Shown here: positions 25,793-34,452 of the stretch, piece by piece | Layout: every line of letters begins with the position of its first letter | Position numbering within the stretch: position 1 is the stretch's first letter | The notes under the pieces: generated by a model | Database searches by the model: none | What the model was told of the DNA's origin: nothing | The model's input: the letters and a program-made list of their open reading frames with translations, nothing else | Made by a program: the position numbers and the translations under genes | Assembly: GCA_964609085.1 (NCBI GenBank) | Contig: CAZSRZ010000007.1 | Span: 1 to 64,000, forward strand | Length of the DNA stretch: 64,000 nt | Direction: 5' to 3' | From: JANPLG01 sp964609085 | Lineage (GTDB): Bacteria > Armatimonadota > SYMT01

Positions 25793-26625
25793 GCGTCGCC
25801 CCTGGGAGCCGGTGCACCCGCGAGTTGGCACGGGCCATTCGTGCCCACGCCCTCCGCATGGTGCACCGCGCAGATGCCTCGCACATCGGCACGTGCCTCT
25901 CCATGGCGGACATCCTGGCAGTGCTCTATGGCGACGTACTGCGGGTCGATCCGCTCGACCCCAACCGGCCCGAACGTGACCGATTCATCCTGAGCAAGGG
26001 GCATGGCACAGCGATTCTCTACGCGGTCCTCGCGGAGACGGGCTTCTTTCCGGTGGAGTGGCTCGACCACTACTGTGAACTCGGCTCTCCCCTGGCCGGC
26101 CACGTGACCCGCCATGGTGTTCCGGGGGTGGAACTCTCCACCGGGGCCCTGGGTCACGGGCTGGGAGTCGGCCTCGGAATGGCTCTGGCGGGCAAACGCG
26201 ACGGGCTGGACTCCCGTGTTTTCGTGGTCCTGAGCGACGGCGAGTGCGATGAGGGGTCCATCTGGGAGGCCGCCCTCCTGGCGCCGCAACATCGCCTGGA
26301 CAATCTCGTGGCGGTCGTGGACTACAACAAGATCCAGAGCTTTGGCACCATCGCAGAGGTGCTTGAGTTGCACCCGTTCGCGGAGAAGTGGCGGGCCTTC
26401 CGATGGGATGTCGTGGAGCTCGACGGCCACGACCACAGCGCCCTGCGCCAGGCGCTGACGGCACCGCCTTCCGGCTCCGGCCGGCCGACGGTCGTGCTCG
26501 CCCACACCGTGAAGGGCAAGGGTGTCGAGTACATGGAAGATCGGCTCCTCTGGCACTACCGGTCGCCGACGGCAGAGCAGTTGGCCACGGCTCTGGCCGG
26601 GCTGGAAGGGGCCGGCCAGGAATGA
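25789..26625 (+). CDS. Transketolase-like enzyme, N-terminal (TPP-binding) subunit
   Basis: The 278-residue protein is the first half of a split transketolase. It has HIGTCLSMADILAVLY, the ERDRFILSKGHG motif, GALGHGLGVGLGMAL, and the TPP/metal-binding run SDGECDEGSIWEA through VVDYNKIQS. Transketolases move a two-carbon ketol group using thiamine diphosphate. The second half follows in an ATGA overlap. Location inside a CDP-deoxysugar module, far from pentose-phosphate genes, suggests transfer of a two-carbon branch to a keto sugar; that is inference. Confidence 0.88.
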   Translation: MSVAPGSRCTRELARAIRAHALRMVHRADASHIGTCLSMADILAVLYGDVLRVDPLDPNRPERDRFILSKGHGTAILYAVLAETGFFPVEWLDHYCELGSPLAGHVTRHGVPGVELSTGALGHGLGVGLGMALAGKRDGLDSRVFVVLSDGECDEGSIWEAALLAPQHRLDNLVAVVDYNKIQSFGTIAEVLELHPFAEKWRAFRWDVVELDGHDHSALRQALTAPPSGSGRPTVVLAHTVKGKGVEYMEDRLLWHYRSPTAEQLATALAGLEGAGQE

Positions 26626-27563
26626 GGACGGCCTTTCGCGACGCGCTGCTGGAGGTAGCCAGGCATGACCCCAGGGTCTGGCTGATCAACGGCGATCTGG
26701 GCTTCTCCGTGCTCGAACCATTTCGCGAAGAGTTCCCGGAGCGGTTCTTGAACGCCGGCGTTGCCGAACAGAATATGACCGGCGTCGCTGCGGGACTGGC
26801 CCTCTGTGGGAAGGTGGTCTTCACCTACTCCATCTGCAACTTCGCGACCTTGCGCTGCCTGGAGCAGATCCGGAACGATGTGTGTTACCACCACGCCGAC
26901 GTCAAGGTCGTCTCCGTTGGGGGAGGGCTGGCCTACGGCACGCAGGGTTACACTCACATGGGTGTGGAGGACCTGGCCGTGCTGCGCACCCTCCCGGGGA
27001 TGACCGTGGTGGCCCCGGGCGATCCGGTGGAAGCCGGGCTCGCAACCCGCGCCGTCGCGAACCTGCCGGGACCATGCTACCTCCGCCTGGGAAAGGCCGG
27101 GGAACCGCGTGTTCATACTGAAATTCCCGACTTTCACATCGGCCGTGCGATTCGGGTGCGCGAGGGCAGTGATCTGACGTTGATTTCGACCGGCGGGATG
27201 CTCAAGGCGGTAGTAGAGGCTGCTGAGTTGCTCACGACGCGAGGGGTAACGGCGCGCGTCCTGAGCATGCATACTCTTAAGCCGTTGGATGTGAACGCCG
27301 TCTTACAGGCCGCGTCCGAGACGGGGTGCGTGCTGACGGTGGAAGAGCACCTGGCGACCGGCGGTCTGGGGGGTGCTGTCGCCGAGGTGCTGCTCGACCA
27401 CGGCCAGGCTCCGCGGTTCCGTCGGCTCGCGCTCCCGGAAACCGTTGCCGCGCTCACCGGCAAGCAATCGGACCTGCTCCGCGTCTATGGTCTGGACGCA
27501 GAGGGCATCGCGGGCTCGGCCCTGGAGGTGGCCGCGTTGACGCGGGGACCTGGAGAGAAGTGA
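26622..27563 (+). CDS. Transketolase-like enzyme, C-terminal (pyrimidine-binding) subunit
   Basis: The 313-residue protein supplies the pyrimidine-binding and C-terminal domains. FLNAGVAEQNMTGVAAGLAL contains the catalytic glutamate that activates TPP. YTHMGVEDLAVLRTLPGMTV and the C-terminal ISTGGMLKAVVEAAELL complete the fold. ATG 26622 is in an ATGA overlap with the N-subunit, ensuring equal expression. Together the two halves equal one intact split transketolase. Confidence 0.88.
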   Translation: MRTAFRDALLEVARHDPRVWLINGDLGFSVLEPFREEFPERFLNAGVAEQNMTGVAAGLALCGKVVFTYSICNFATLRCLEQIRNDVCYHHADVKVVSVGGGLAYGTQGYTHMGVEDLAVLRTLPGMTVVAPGDPVEAGLATRAVANLPGPCYLRLGKAGEPRVHTEIPDFHIGRAIRVREGSDLTLISTGGMLKAVVEAAELLTTRGVTARVLSMHTLKPLDVNAVLQAASETGCVLTVEEHLATGGLGGAVAEVLLDHGQAPRFRRLALPETVAALTGKQSDLLRVYGLDAEGIAGSALEVAALTRGPGEK

Positions 27564-27575
27564 CAGGATGACTGG

Positions 27576-28931
27576 GTGAGTCGCCGTCGAGTTTTGCTGG
27601 GCCTGGTCTTCGAGGAGAGTTTTGCCGCCGGCGCTGTCTCTTTTCTGCAGGGGTATGTGGAGTCGATCCGGCCTCACGTCGACCTCAGCCTGATCTCGGT
27701 GACCTCGACCTACTCGCTTTGCACTGACGGCCCCCTGGTGGAGCGCCGGTGCTGGAATGGCGTCCCCTGCCTCCATGTCCGTCCGAAAACCTGGTTGGAG
27801 TACGACCTGACGGAGTCTGCCCCGTCGACCGCGCCGGTTGAGGAGGGGCGGCAGATCAGCCGGGAAATCGCCGCCTGGGCCCGGGATACCGGCTCGGAGC
27901 TGCTCCACGTGATGGAGTGGGAACCGCTGCGGGGTGCGCTCTTTCAGGCAGGGTTCGATGCCGGCTTGCCGGTAGTGGTCACGCCGTTCGATTACCGGCT
28001 CGCTTGCCCGCAGGTCTACTTGCGGGAAAGGAACAGGGGCTTCTGTACCGGCCCCGATCGCTCGGGCCGGAAGTGCCGGGTCTGCCTGGATGAGGTCTAC
28101 CGCATTCCATCCTCGTGGAAGCGCCGCCTGATGACCTCGACGCCGCTGGGCTCCCTACTTGGACCACTCTACGAACCACAATGGAGCCTCGTGCAACGTC
28201 GCCGGGCTATGGCCCGCTATGCGCGGGGAGTCCGCCTGCTCTGCGCCTTCAGCCCCACCTGGGCCGATGTTCTGAATGAGCACCTCGGTCTCCCGGAGTC
28301 GCAGATTCGCGTCGTCGATTATGGACTACTCACCTCGCCGCCGCGGATCCCTGTCGGTAGACGGTATGAACGACCGCTTCGTTTTGGTTACCTTCAGCGG
28401 GTGAGTCTGGAGTCGGGTGCCATGTTCCTGCTCGACGCCTGGGCGGACGCAGCGATCTCCCCGAACGACGCGGTGCTCCGAATCTACGCCGACCAGGGCG
28501 GGAGGGATCTGCTGCGAGCATCTCGCTACGCTGCGCTGCTTGAGAGCGGATCGTTGCAGGTCGAGGAAGGGCGAATCGGCGACCGACTTGATGAGGTGCT
28601 GACCGACTTGTCGGCCGTCGTGGTCGCCTACCAGTTGCGCATGGGGATTTCCAGTGTCGGCTACGAGGCGGTGGCCCGAGGGATCCCTGTGATCGCGCCT
28701 CGCTGGGAGCATCGCGGCCAGCCCTGCGAGGAGGGGATCGTCGAGGGGCTGAACGCCCTCAAGTATGTAAACTACGACGCGGCGTCGCTGACCCAGACAC
28801 TCCAGAGGGCGGCGGCCGATCCGTCCGCGCTCCGCACTCTGGCCGAGGGGTGTGCGCTGCCCGACTACTACGGCCGGGACGCCTACATGAAACGCTACCT
28901 GCAAGTCTATGACTCGGTATGCTCACGCTGA
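27576..28931 (+). CDS. GT4-like glycosyltransferase with Cys-rich N-domain segment
   Basis: The 451-residue protein has a two-domain GT-B layout. The N-domain contains FDYRLACPQVYLRERN followed by FCTGPDRSGRKCRVC, so four cysteines are clustered, a pattern seen in a subset of GT4 enzymes with a possible metal site. The C-domain (from about 265) has LRFGYLQRVSLESGAMFLLD and ends with a weak E-x7-E region (GISSVGYEAVARGIPVIAP). Donor and acceptor are unknown. The start is GTG 27576, 12 bases after the transketolase C-subunit. It is the first of the long array of glycosyltransferases. Confidence 0.7.
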   Translation: MSRRRVLLGLVFEESFAAGAVSFLQGYVESIRPHVDLSLISVTSTYSLCTDGPLVERRCWNGVPCLHVRPKTWLEYDLTESAPSTAPVEEGRQISREIAAWARDTGSELLHVMEWEPLRGALFQAGFDAGLPVVVTPFDYRLACPQVYLRERNRGFCTGPDRSGRKCRVCLDEVYRIPSSWKRRLMTSTPLGSLLGPLYEPQWSLVQRRRAMARYARGVRLLCAFSPTWADVLNEHLGLPESQIRVVDYGLLTSPPRIPVGRRYERPLRFGYLQRVSLESGAMFLLDAWADAAISPNDAVLRIYADQGGRDLLRASRYAALLESGSLQVEEGRIGDRLDEVLTDLSAVVVAYQLRMGISSVGYEAVARGIPVIAPRWEHRGQPCEEGIVEGLNALKYVNYDAASLTQTLQRAAADPSALRTLAEGCALPDYYGRDAYMKRYLQVYDSVCSR

Positions 28932-29878
28932 TGAGCCCGCCTCGCGTCAGCATTGTCATTCCGGTGTTCAACCGGTCCGCCGCCGTACGGAAGACCCTCG
29001 ACTCGGTTCTGTCCCAGGAGTTCGTCGACTGGGAGTTGCTGATCGTCGACGATGGTTCCACCGACGATACGCCGGAGATCTGTGCCGGCTATCTCGATCC
29101 GCGGGTTCGGCTTATCCGTCAGGCGAATCAGGGTCAGGCTGCGGGCCGGAATCTGGGCCTGTCGCTGGCGCGGGGGGAATACGTGGCGTTCCTGGACCAT
29201 GACGACCTGTGGCACCCGGAGAAGCTGCGGCTCCAGGTGGGAGCGCTCGACAAAGACCCCGCGTCGGGGGTCGTCTATGGGCGCGTGCGGCATGTGGACG
29301 AAGACGGCGGCGACCATGGCATCGTCCGGGGCCACGAGGCAGAAGGCCAGATCTATGTGGATCTGCTGGTTCACCACAACTTTCTCTACACGATGAGTCT
29401 CCCCATGATGCGGACCGCACTGGTGCGCGACGTCGGCGGATTTGATCCCTCAACGGATATCAGCGACGATCTGGATCTCTTCTTGCGGCTTGCCGTCCGG
29501 ACTCGCTTCCGCCTGCTTCCCCACGTCCTGATCGACTACAACATCGGCAACCCCATCCAACAGACGCGCGACATATTCCGGGTCTACCGGTCCGAGTACG
29601 CCTGCATCACACGGCATCTCCGAACGGGGCCGCCTCTGGGTGCCGATGTCCGGCGACAGGTCGCCCGCAGTTGGGGGAGGATTTTCGCACCCGGTTTTCG
29701 GGAACGAGGATGGGATGCGCTGCGGCGCGGAGATTGCTCAACGGCCTGGCGGTGCTACCGGATGGCTATCCGGCTGCGGCCCGGCTTACTGGCTGACACG
29801 CGCGTGCTGCGAGACCTGCTGGCGCTGGTGAAACGCAGCCTGATGAACCGCCCGCCCGTGGCTCAAGGAACGGTGTGA
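28931..29878 (+). CDS. GT2 family glycosyltransferase
   Basis: The 315-residue GT-A enzyme begins PPRVSIVIPVFNRSAAVRKT. It shows VDDGSTDDTPEI (first nucleotide-binding Asp), NQGQAAGRNLGLSLARGEY and the metal-binding FLDHDD motif near residue 96. ATG 28931 shares its bases with the preceding stop (TGATG); ATG 28919 in frame is an alternative. It adds one sugar to the growing repeat unit on the cytoplasmic face. The linkage is unknown. Confidence 0.85.
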   Translation: MSPPRVSIVIPVFNRSAAVRKTLDSVLSQEFVDWELLIVDDGSTDDTPEICAGYLDPRVRLIRQANQGQAAGRNLGLSLARGEYVAFLDHDDLWHPEKLRLQVGALDKDPASGVVYGRVRHVDEDGGDHGIVRGHEAEGQIYVDLLVHHNFLYTMSLPMMRTALVRDVGGFDPSTDISDDLDLFLRLAVRTRFRLLPHVLIDYNIGNPIQQTRDIFRVYRSEYACITRHLRTGPPLGADVRRQVARSWGRIFAPGFRERGWDALRRGDCSTAWRCYRMAIRLRPGLLADTRVLRDLLALVKRSLMNRPPVAQGTV

Positions 29879-29879
29879 C

Positions 29880-30821
29880 TTGTCCGACCCCCTCCGGCCT
29901 CTGAAAGAGCTGGTCCCGTTGAGCTGGCGCGTGGCGGTCCGCAGACAGCAGGCCGCTCTCGCGCGCAAGCTCCATCCTCACCACCGCAGTTCCTTCGTCG
30001 AGGACTTCGTGCGGGTCTACGCCCCGGACGTGCGGGTGACCGATGCCGACGTCCGGGAGACGACCCTGGACGAGCGCAATAACTTTCTCAATCACCAGAA
30101 GATCTACCGTTTCGCCTCCCAGTTCATCCAGCCCGGCAAGCCCGCGGATGTGTTGGACGCCGGCTGCGGTTCCGGACACGGCTGCGCGCTTCTCCACGAG
30201 GCCGGTGCCGAGACGGTGCTCGGCATCGACATGTCGGAGCACGCTCTGGCTTTCGCCCGCGAGCGGCACGCCGGCCCGGGCATCGTCTACGAGCAGATGT
30301 CCGTGACCGCCATCCGCCGTCCGCCCAGCTCCTTCGACCTGCTCGTCTGTTCCGAGGTGCTGGAGCACGTGCTCGAATTCGGGACGGAACGGAAGACGAT
30401 GCGGGAACTGCATCGGGTCCTCCGCCCGGGAGGTATCGCCGTGCTGGCGACGCCCAATGCCGAGATGCTGCCCAATCACGGGTACCGCTTTGATCAACTG
30501 CGTGACCTGGTGGCGAGCTTCTTCCCCGAGATCGTCTTCTTCGAAAACTTCTATCTCCCGTTCATCCCGGAGGAGCGTGAGAACTGGGAAGCCCGGTTGA
30601 AGCAGGGCCGGGTAGGCCTGGTGCCCACGCTTGACCTGCAGGTGGAGGAAACGTGTCCGCCGCCTGAGTACGACCTCACTCAAGAGTCGGACCTCGAGCG
30701 GCTGAGACGCCAGGTCAAGGAGCCGACGATGGTGGAGCCTCCCAGTCTCGGCGGCAGGCGGGTCGACACTCGCCACCTCCATAACTCGCACTCTTTCCTC
30801 GTTGTGGCCCTGAAACGCTGA
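29880..30821 (+). CDS. Class I SAM-dependent methyltransferase
   Basis: The 313-residue protein has motif I VLDAGCGSGHGCALL near residue 97, motif II region VLGIDMSEHALAFA, DLLVCSEVLEHVLEFG and the post-motif LRPGGIAVLATPNAE of the Methyltransf_11/23 group. It sits between a GT2 and a GT4 gene and probably methylates a glycan residue or sugar precursor. The start is TTG 29880, one base after the previous stop. The C-terminal 70 residues are charged and not recognised. Confidence 0.78.
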   Translation: MSDPLRPLKELVPLSWRVAVRRQQAALARKLHPHHRSSFVEDFVRVYAPDVRVTDADVRETTLDERNNFLNHQKIYRFASQFIQPGKPADVLDAGCGSGHGCALLHEAGAETVLGIDMSEHALAFARERHAGPGIVYEQMSVTAIRRPPSSFDLLVCSEVLEHVLEFGTERKTMRELHRVLRPGGIAVLATPNAEMLPNHGYRFDQLRDLVASFFPEIVFFENFYLPFIPEERENWEARLKQGRVGLVPTLDLQVEETCPPPEYDLTQESDLERLRRQVKEPTMVEPPSLGGRRVDTRHLHNSHSFLVVALKR

Positions 30822-30833
30822 GACGGTTGACCG

Positions 30834-32237
30834 ATGCCCGCGCAGCTCCCCGCTGAACCGCTGCGACCGACGCCGGGGCGGGTGCTCCACGTCTTCGCGG
30901 TCTGCGGCCGCGCGGGTACTGAGGCCGTCATTCGGTTTCTGATTCAGGGGCTGGCGCGCGAAGGCGTGGCCTCTGAGGCCTTCTTCCAAAGGGACCTTGG
31001 TGGCGGAGACCTATTCCGTTCGCTCTGCCCCGTCCACTGGGAGCAGGAGAAGCCTCTCGCTGAGGTGATCGCGCAGGGCGGGTTCGACGCTATCCATGCC
31101 GTCACCAGTTCTCTCACCATCGGGCTGGTGCCCGCGCTCCGCGCCGCTCGGTTCCGGGGTCCGGTGATTGGCTCCTGCCACAATGACTACGTGATTGGCT
31201 GGAATAGTACCAACGCAGGAGCCATTGTCGCGCTCACGGGGTGGTGGGCAGAGAAGATCCGGCGATACACGGATCTCCCAGTGGAGGTGATCGGTAATCC
31301 CGTCGACCTGGACCGCTTTCGTCCGCCATCCGCGCAGATTCTGTGCCGGACGACGCTTACTTCGGGTTGCACGCCGAGTCGCGGGGACGCGGAGGTGAGA
31401 TCTGACCTGGGCGCCCGGGTCCCTCTGGTCGGCTGGGTGGGGCGATCGGCGGACCGCAAGAAGAACGTAGGTCGACTCATCTCGGTGATGCGGCTGACGG
31501 ATCCCGCCGAATTCCGCTTTGCCGTGGCTGACGGCAATCAAGTCGAGGATCCGGAGGCGTTGTTTCCGGGGCTCGGCGATCGGCTGGAATCCTACGGCCG
31601 GATCGGCTACCAGGAAATGCCGGCCTACTACGGACGTCTGGCTGCGCCCGGAGGAGTGTTGCTCTCGACGGCTGATGATGAGGCCTTGCCCATGTCGGTG
31701 CTGGAAGCCATGGCCTGCGGTTGCCCCGCCGTGGTGCCGGACGCCTGGGGTTCGGACGAGATCGTGGACCACGGTCGAACCGGGCTGGTCTACCGTAGGG
31801 CGGACGGCCCGGAGGCCATTCACGCCGCCCTGCTGGAGCTACGAGATCCCGCGACACACGCATCGATGTCCCGGGCCGCCCGGCAGGCGGTGGAGGCCCG
31901 GTTCAGCCTTGAGGCCGTCACAGCCCGGTACCTGGACGTGATGCGGAGGGCACCCCTTGCGACGGAGGGGGCCGTCGCTGGAGCTCTCTGGAGCTTACAC
32001 TCACTTGGTCACTACCTCAGCCTTTTCCGAGGCGCCGTGCCGGAGTCGATGTTCCTGTATCGGCCCCGTGCCGCTCAGGAGGCGCTCAACCGGGCCGTCT
32101 CGGCAAGTGAGCAGGGCCGGCTGGCCGAAACTCGCGCAGAGTTACTGGAGGCGCTCGGCACTTTCCCGCCTCTTTTCCTACGAAGCTGGCGAGCCCGCTT
32201 CCTGGTGAAGACGATGCTGGGTCGAAGCTCCGGATAG
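30834..32237 (+). CDS. GT4 family glycosyltransferase with C-terminal extension
   Basis: The 467-residue GT-B enzyme has a first domain with VLHVFAVCGRAGTEAVIRFL and, in the second, VGWVGRSADRKKNVGRLISV, then LPMSVLEAMACGCPAVVPD, the E-x7-E donor-binding motif. About 90 residues after the usual end (from about 380) are helical and unrelated to the GT fold by eye. A short Cys-containing insert (LCRTTLTSGC, near 163-172) interrupts the domain junction. Donor and acceptor are unknown. Confidence 0.82.
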   Translation: MPAQLPAEPLRPTPGRVLHVFAVCGRAGTEAVIRFLIQGLAREGVASEAFFQRDLGGGDLFRSLCPVHWEQEKPLAEVIAQGGFDAIHAVTSSLTIGLVPALRAARFRGPVIGSCHNDYVIGWNSTNAGAIVALTGWWAEKIRRYTDLPVEVIGNPVDLDRFRPPSAQILCRTTLTSGCTPSRGDAEVRSDLGARVPLVGWVGRSADRKKNVGRLISVMRLTDPAEFRFAVADGNQVEDPEALFPGLGDRLESYGRIGYQEMPAYYGRLAAPGGVLLSTADDEALPMSVLEAMACGCPAVVPDAWGSDEIVDHGRTGLVYRRADGPEAIHAALLELRDPATHASMSRAARQAVEARFSLEAVTARYLDVMRRAPLATEGAVAGALWSLHSLGHYLSLFRGAVPESMFLYRPRAAQEALNRAVSASEQGRLAETRAELLEALGTFPPLFLRSWRARFLVKTMLGRSSG

Positions 32238-32248
32238 CCGGTCTGCCG

Positions 32249-33157
32249 ATGCTTATTTCGATCATCATCCCGGTGTACAACCAGGTCGCCCTGCTGGGGC
32301 GATGCCTCGCCTCGCTGGCGCGGAGCAGTTGGGCCGGCGAGCTGCAGGTGCTGGTGGTGGATGACGCATCACCGGAAGATCCGGGCCCCGTTTGCGCCGA
32401 ACACGGATTCGTCACCCTACTCCGGCACATGGTGAACCGGGGCTACGCCGCCGCCAACAACACGGGATTGGCACTGGCCGATGGTGACTGGATCCTGTTT
32501 CTGAACTCGGATACGGAACTTGGGCCAGAGGTGCTGGATCGCATGGTCGCCGTCCTGTCGGCCGAACCCGGACTCGGGGGCGTCGCGCCGCTGCATCGGG
32601 GTCCCACTGGAGATGTCCAACGGACCTGCTTCGCGTTCCCTACTCTCAAAACGGGCCGACTCTGGGATTCGACATTTCATCGGCGCAACCCGGATCATCG
32701 GGTGTTTCGGGAGTTCCTCATGGCGGAGTGGGACCACCGGAGCACGCGGTCCGTTGAGCATGCACAGACCAGTTGTCTGATGATCCGCCGAGAGGCGTAT
32801 GAAGTTGTTGGCGGAATGGATGAACGGCTCACGCTCTTCTACAACGATACCGACTACTGTCGCCGGCTTCACCAGGCTGACTTCCCCCTTCGCTTTGTCG
32901 CGGAGATCGAGATCCTCCACCATGGCAATGCCAGCGTACAGACCTTCGAGAAGGCCGAGGCACAGGTCTACGGCGACAGGTATCGCTATTTCCGCAAGTG
33001 GTACGGCTGGCGCGGCGGGCTGACCATCCGGTGGGTCATTTGGTCACGCATCACGTATGAGGCGCTCTCGGAAGTCGCGCACGGGCAATTCCGCTTCGCC
33101 TGGCGGAAGGTGCGGCGAGGGCTGCGGATCAACCGGGCGTTGGTGGCGCGTTCGTGA
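32249..33157 (+). CDS. GT2 glycosyltransferase, rhamnosyltransferase-like
   Basis: The 302-residue enzyme starts MLISIIIPVYNQVALLGRCL and has VVDDASPEDPG, NRGYAAANNTGLALADGDWI and the FLNSDTEL motif (DxD equivalent). TSCLMIRREAYEVVGGMDER and FYNDTDYCRRL are typical of WbbL/RfbF-type rhamnosyltransferases. An RmlC is encoded at 62648 but a full dTDP-rhamnose set is not visible, so donor specificity remains open. It ends in a GTGA overlap with the next gene. Confidence 0.85.
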   Translation: MLISIIIPVYNQVALLGRCLASLARSSWAGELQVLVVDDASPEDPGPVCAEHGFVTLLRHMVNRGYAAANNTGLALADGDWILFLNSDTELGPEVLDRMVAVLSAEPGLGGVAPLHRGPTGDVQRTCFAFPTLKTGRLWDSTFHRRNPDHRVFREFLMAEWDHRSTRSVEHAQTSCLMIRREAYEVVGGMDERLTLFYNDTDYCRRLHQADFPLRFVAEIEILHHGNASVQTFEKAEAQVYGDRYRYFRKWYGWRGGLTIRWVIWSRITYEALSEVAHGQFRFAWRKVRRGLRINRALVARS

Positions 33158-34452
33158 CGACGGCCGCCCCCATCTCCGCGCCGCGGGTCGCGGTCATCCA
33201 CCCGCGGCTGGACGGTCATGGGGGTCTTGAGAAGTACGGTGTCTACGTGATTCGCGCTCTGGTTGAGCGCTTAGGCCCCGGCGTGGTCGACGTGGTGTCC
33301 GAGCACGTGGTCGACCCCGAGCGTGTTGCCCGCGCCTTCAACGTCCGCCTGGACGGCGTCCGTTTCGTGCACGATTCCCGATGCAACCCCGTGCTCCCCA
33401 CCCAGGGCGGGCTCGGTGCCAGAGTGGAGAGATCGAAGCTGCTGCGGGCGTATGAGCAACTAACTGGCCGGTATGACTTCATCATCGGGCAGACCGTCAA
33501 CCTGCCCTATCGGAGCGGTGCTCGCCGCAGCGTGCTGCTGTGCCACTTTCCGGTGGTGCGTGGTCAACGGGTTCGGCCCGAGGTGCCTTACCGCGGTATC
33601 GCCGCGCTCACCACTTCCGCCGGCCGCGAACAGTCCGACATCCGCGCCCGGCTGGATAGCTGGACGAGGATCGTTAGCAACAGCGCCTTCACCGCCGGGT
33701 GGGTGAAGCAGTACTGGGCGAGGGACTCGACGGTGATCAACCCGCCCATCGAACTGCCGGACCTGGCCGCCGTCCCCGGCCCGGCAGCTTCGGAGCAGAT
33801 CAAGGAGCGCTGGATCGTGGGGGCCGGGTTTTTCGGCAAGCCGGACGAGGCGGCGGGGCAGCAGTGGAGCTACAAGCGGCAAGAGTTACTCATTAAGAGC
33901 TTTAAGCACCTGTGTGATTCCGGTCTCTCAGGTTGGGAGTTGCACCTGGCGGGGCACGTGCTGCCGCCGACCCCGGACGTCTGGGGGTATGTACACTCGC
34001 TGCAGGCGTCCGCGGCAGGCTACCCCGTGTTCCTGCACCCGGACTGTCCGCACTCCGAGCTCATGGATCTGTTCCGCCGCGGGGCCATTTTCTGGCACGC
34101 GACCGGTTACGGGATTGATCCGGCGGCGGCGCCGGAACGGCTGGAGCACTTTGGGATGTCCACGGTGGAAGCCATGGGGTGGGGGGTGGTGCCCGTCGTG
34201 ATCGGTCTTGGTGGGCAGCCGGAAATCGTCGAGCACGACCGCAGTGGTTTCCTCTGGAGCACTCCGGAAGAGATGGAGCAGGTAACCGCCGGGCTGATAG
34301 AGGATCCGGCCCGTCGGCAATCCTTCGCCCGAGCTGCCCGGACCCGGGCGGAGGACTTCGGGTTGGATCACTTCCACCGGCGGCTCTCGCGGCTGCTGGA
34401 TGAAGAGTTAGCGGCGCTACGGGGTGCCAGGTCGGCGCTATGCACGTCCTGA
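33154..34452 (+). CDS. GT4 family glycosyltransferase (ALG11-like)
   Basis: The 432-residue GT-B enzyme has the N-terminal loop HPRLDGHGGLEKYGVYVIR. Its second domain contains FFGKPDEAAGQQWSYKRQEL, LHLAGHVLPPTPDVWGYV and the donor-site region EHFGMSTVEAMGWGVVPVVI (E-x7-type). The LLCHFPVV and SYKRQELL features suggest an ALG11-like GT4 subgroup, which uses GDP-mannose in eukaryotes; the donor here is not determinable. GTG 33154 overlaps the preceding stop. Confidence 0.82.
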   Translation: MTTAAPISAPRVAVIHPRLDGHGGLEKYGVYVIRALVERLGPGVVDVVSEHVVDPERVARAFNVRLDGVRFVHDSRCNPVLPTQGGLGARVERSKLLRAYEQLTGRYDFIIGQTVNLPYRSGARRSVLLCHFPVVRGQRVRPEVPYRGIAALTTSAGREQSDIRARLDSWTRIVSNSAFTAGWVKQYWARDSTVINPPIELPDLAAVPGPAASEQIKERWIVGAGFFGKPDEAAGQQWSYKRQELLIKSFKHLCDSGLSGWELHLAGHVLPPTPDVWGYVHSLQASAAGYPVFLHPDCPHSELMDLFRRGAIFWHATGYGIDPAAAPERLEHFGMSTVEAMGWGVVPVVIGLGGQPEIVEHDRSGFLWSTPEEMEQVTAGLIEDPARRQSFARAARTRAEDFGLDHFHRRLSRLLDEELAALRGARSALCTS

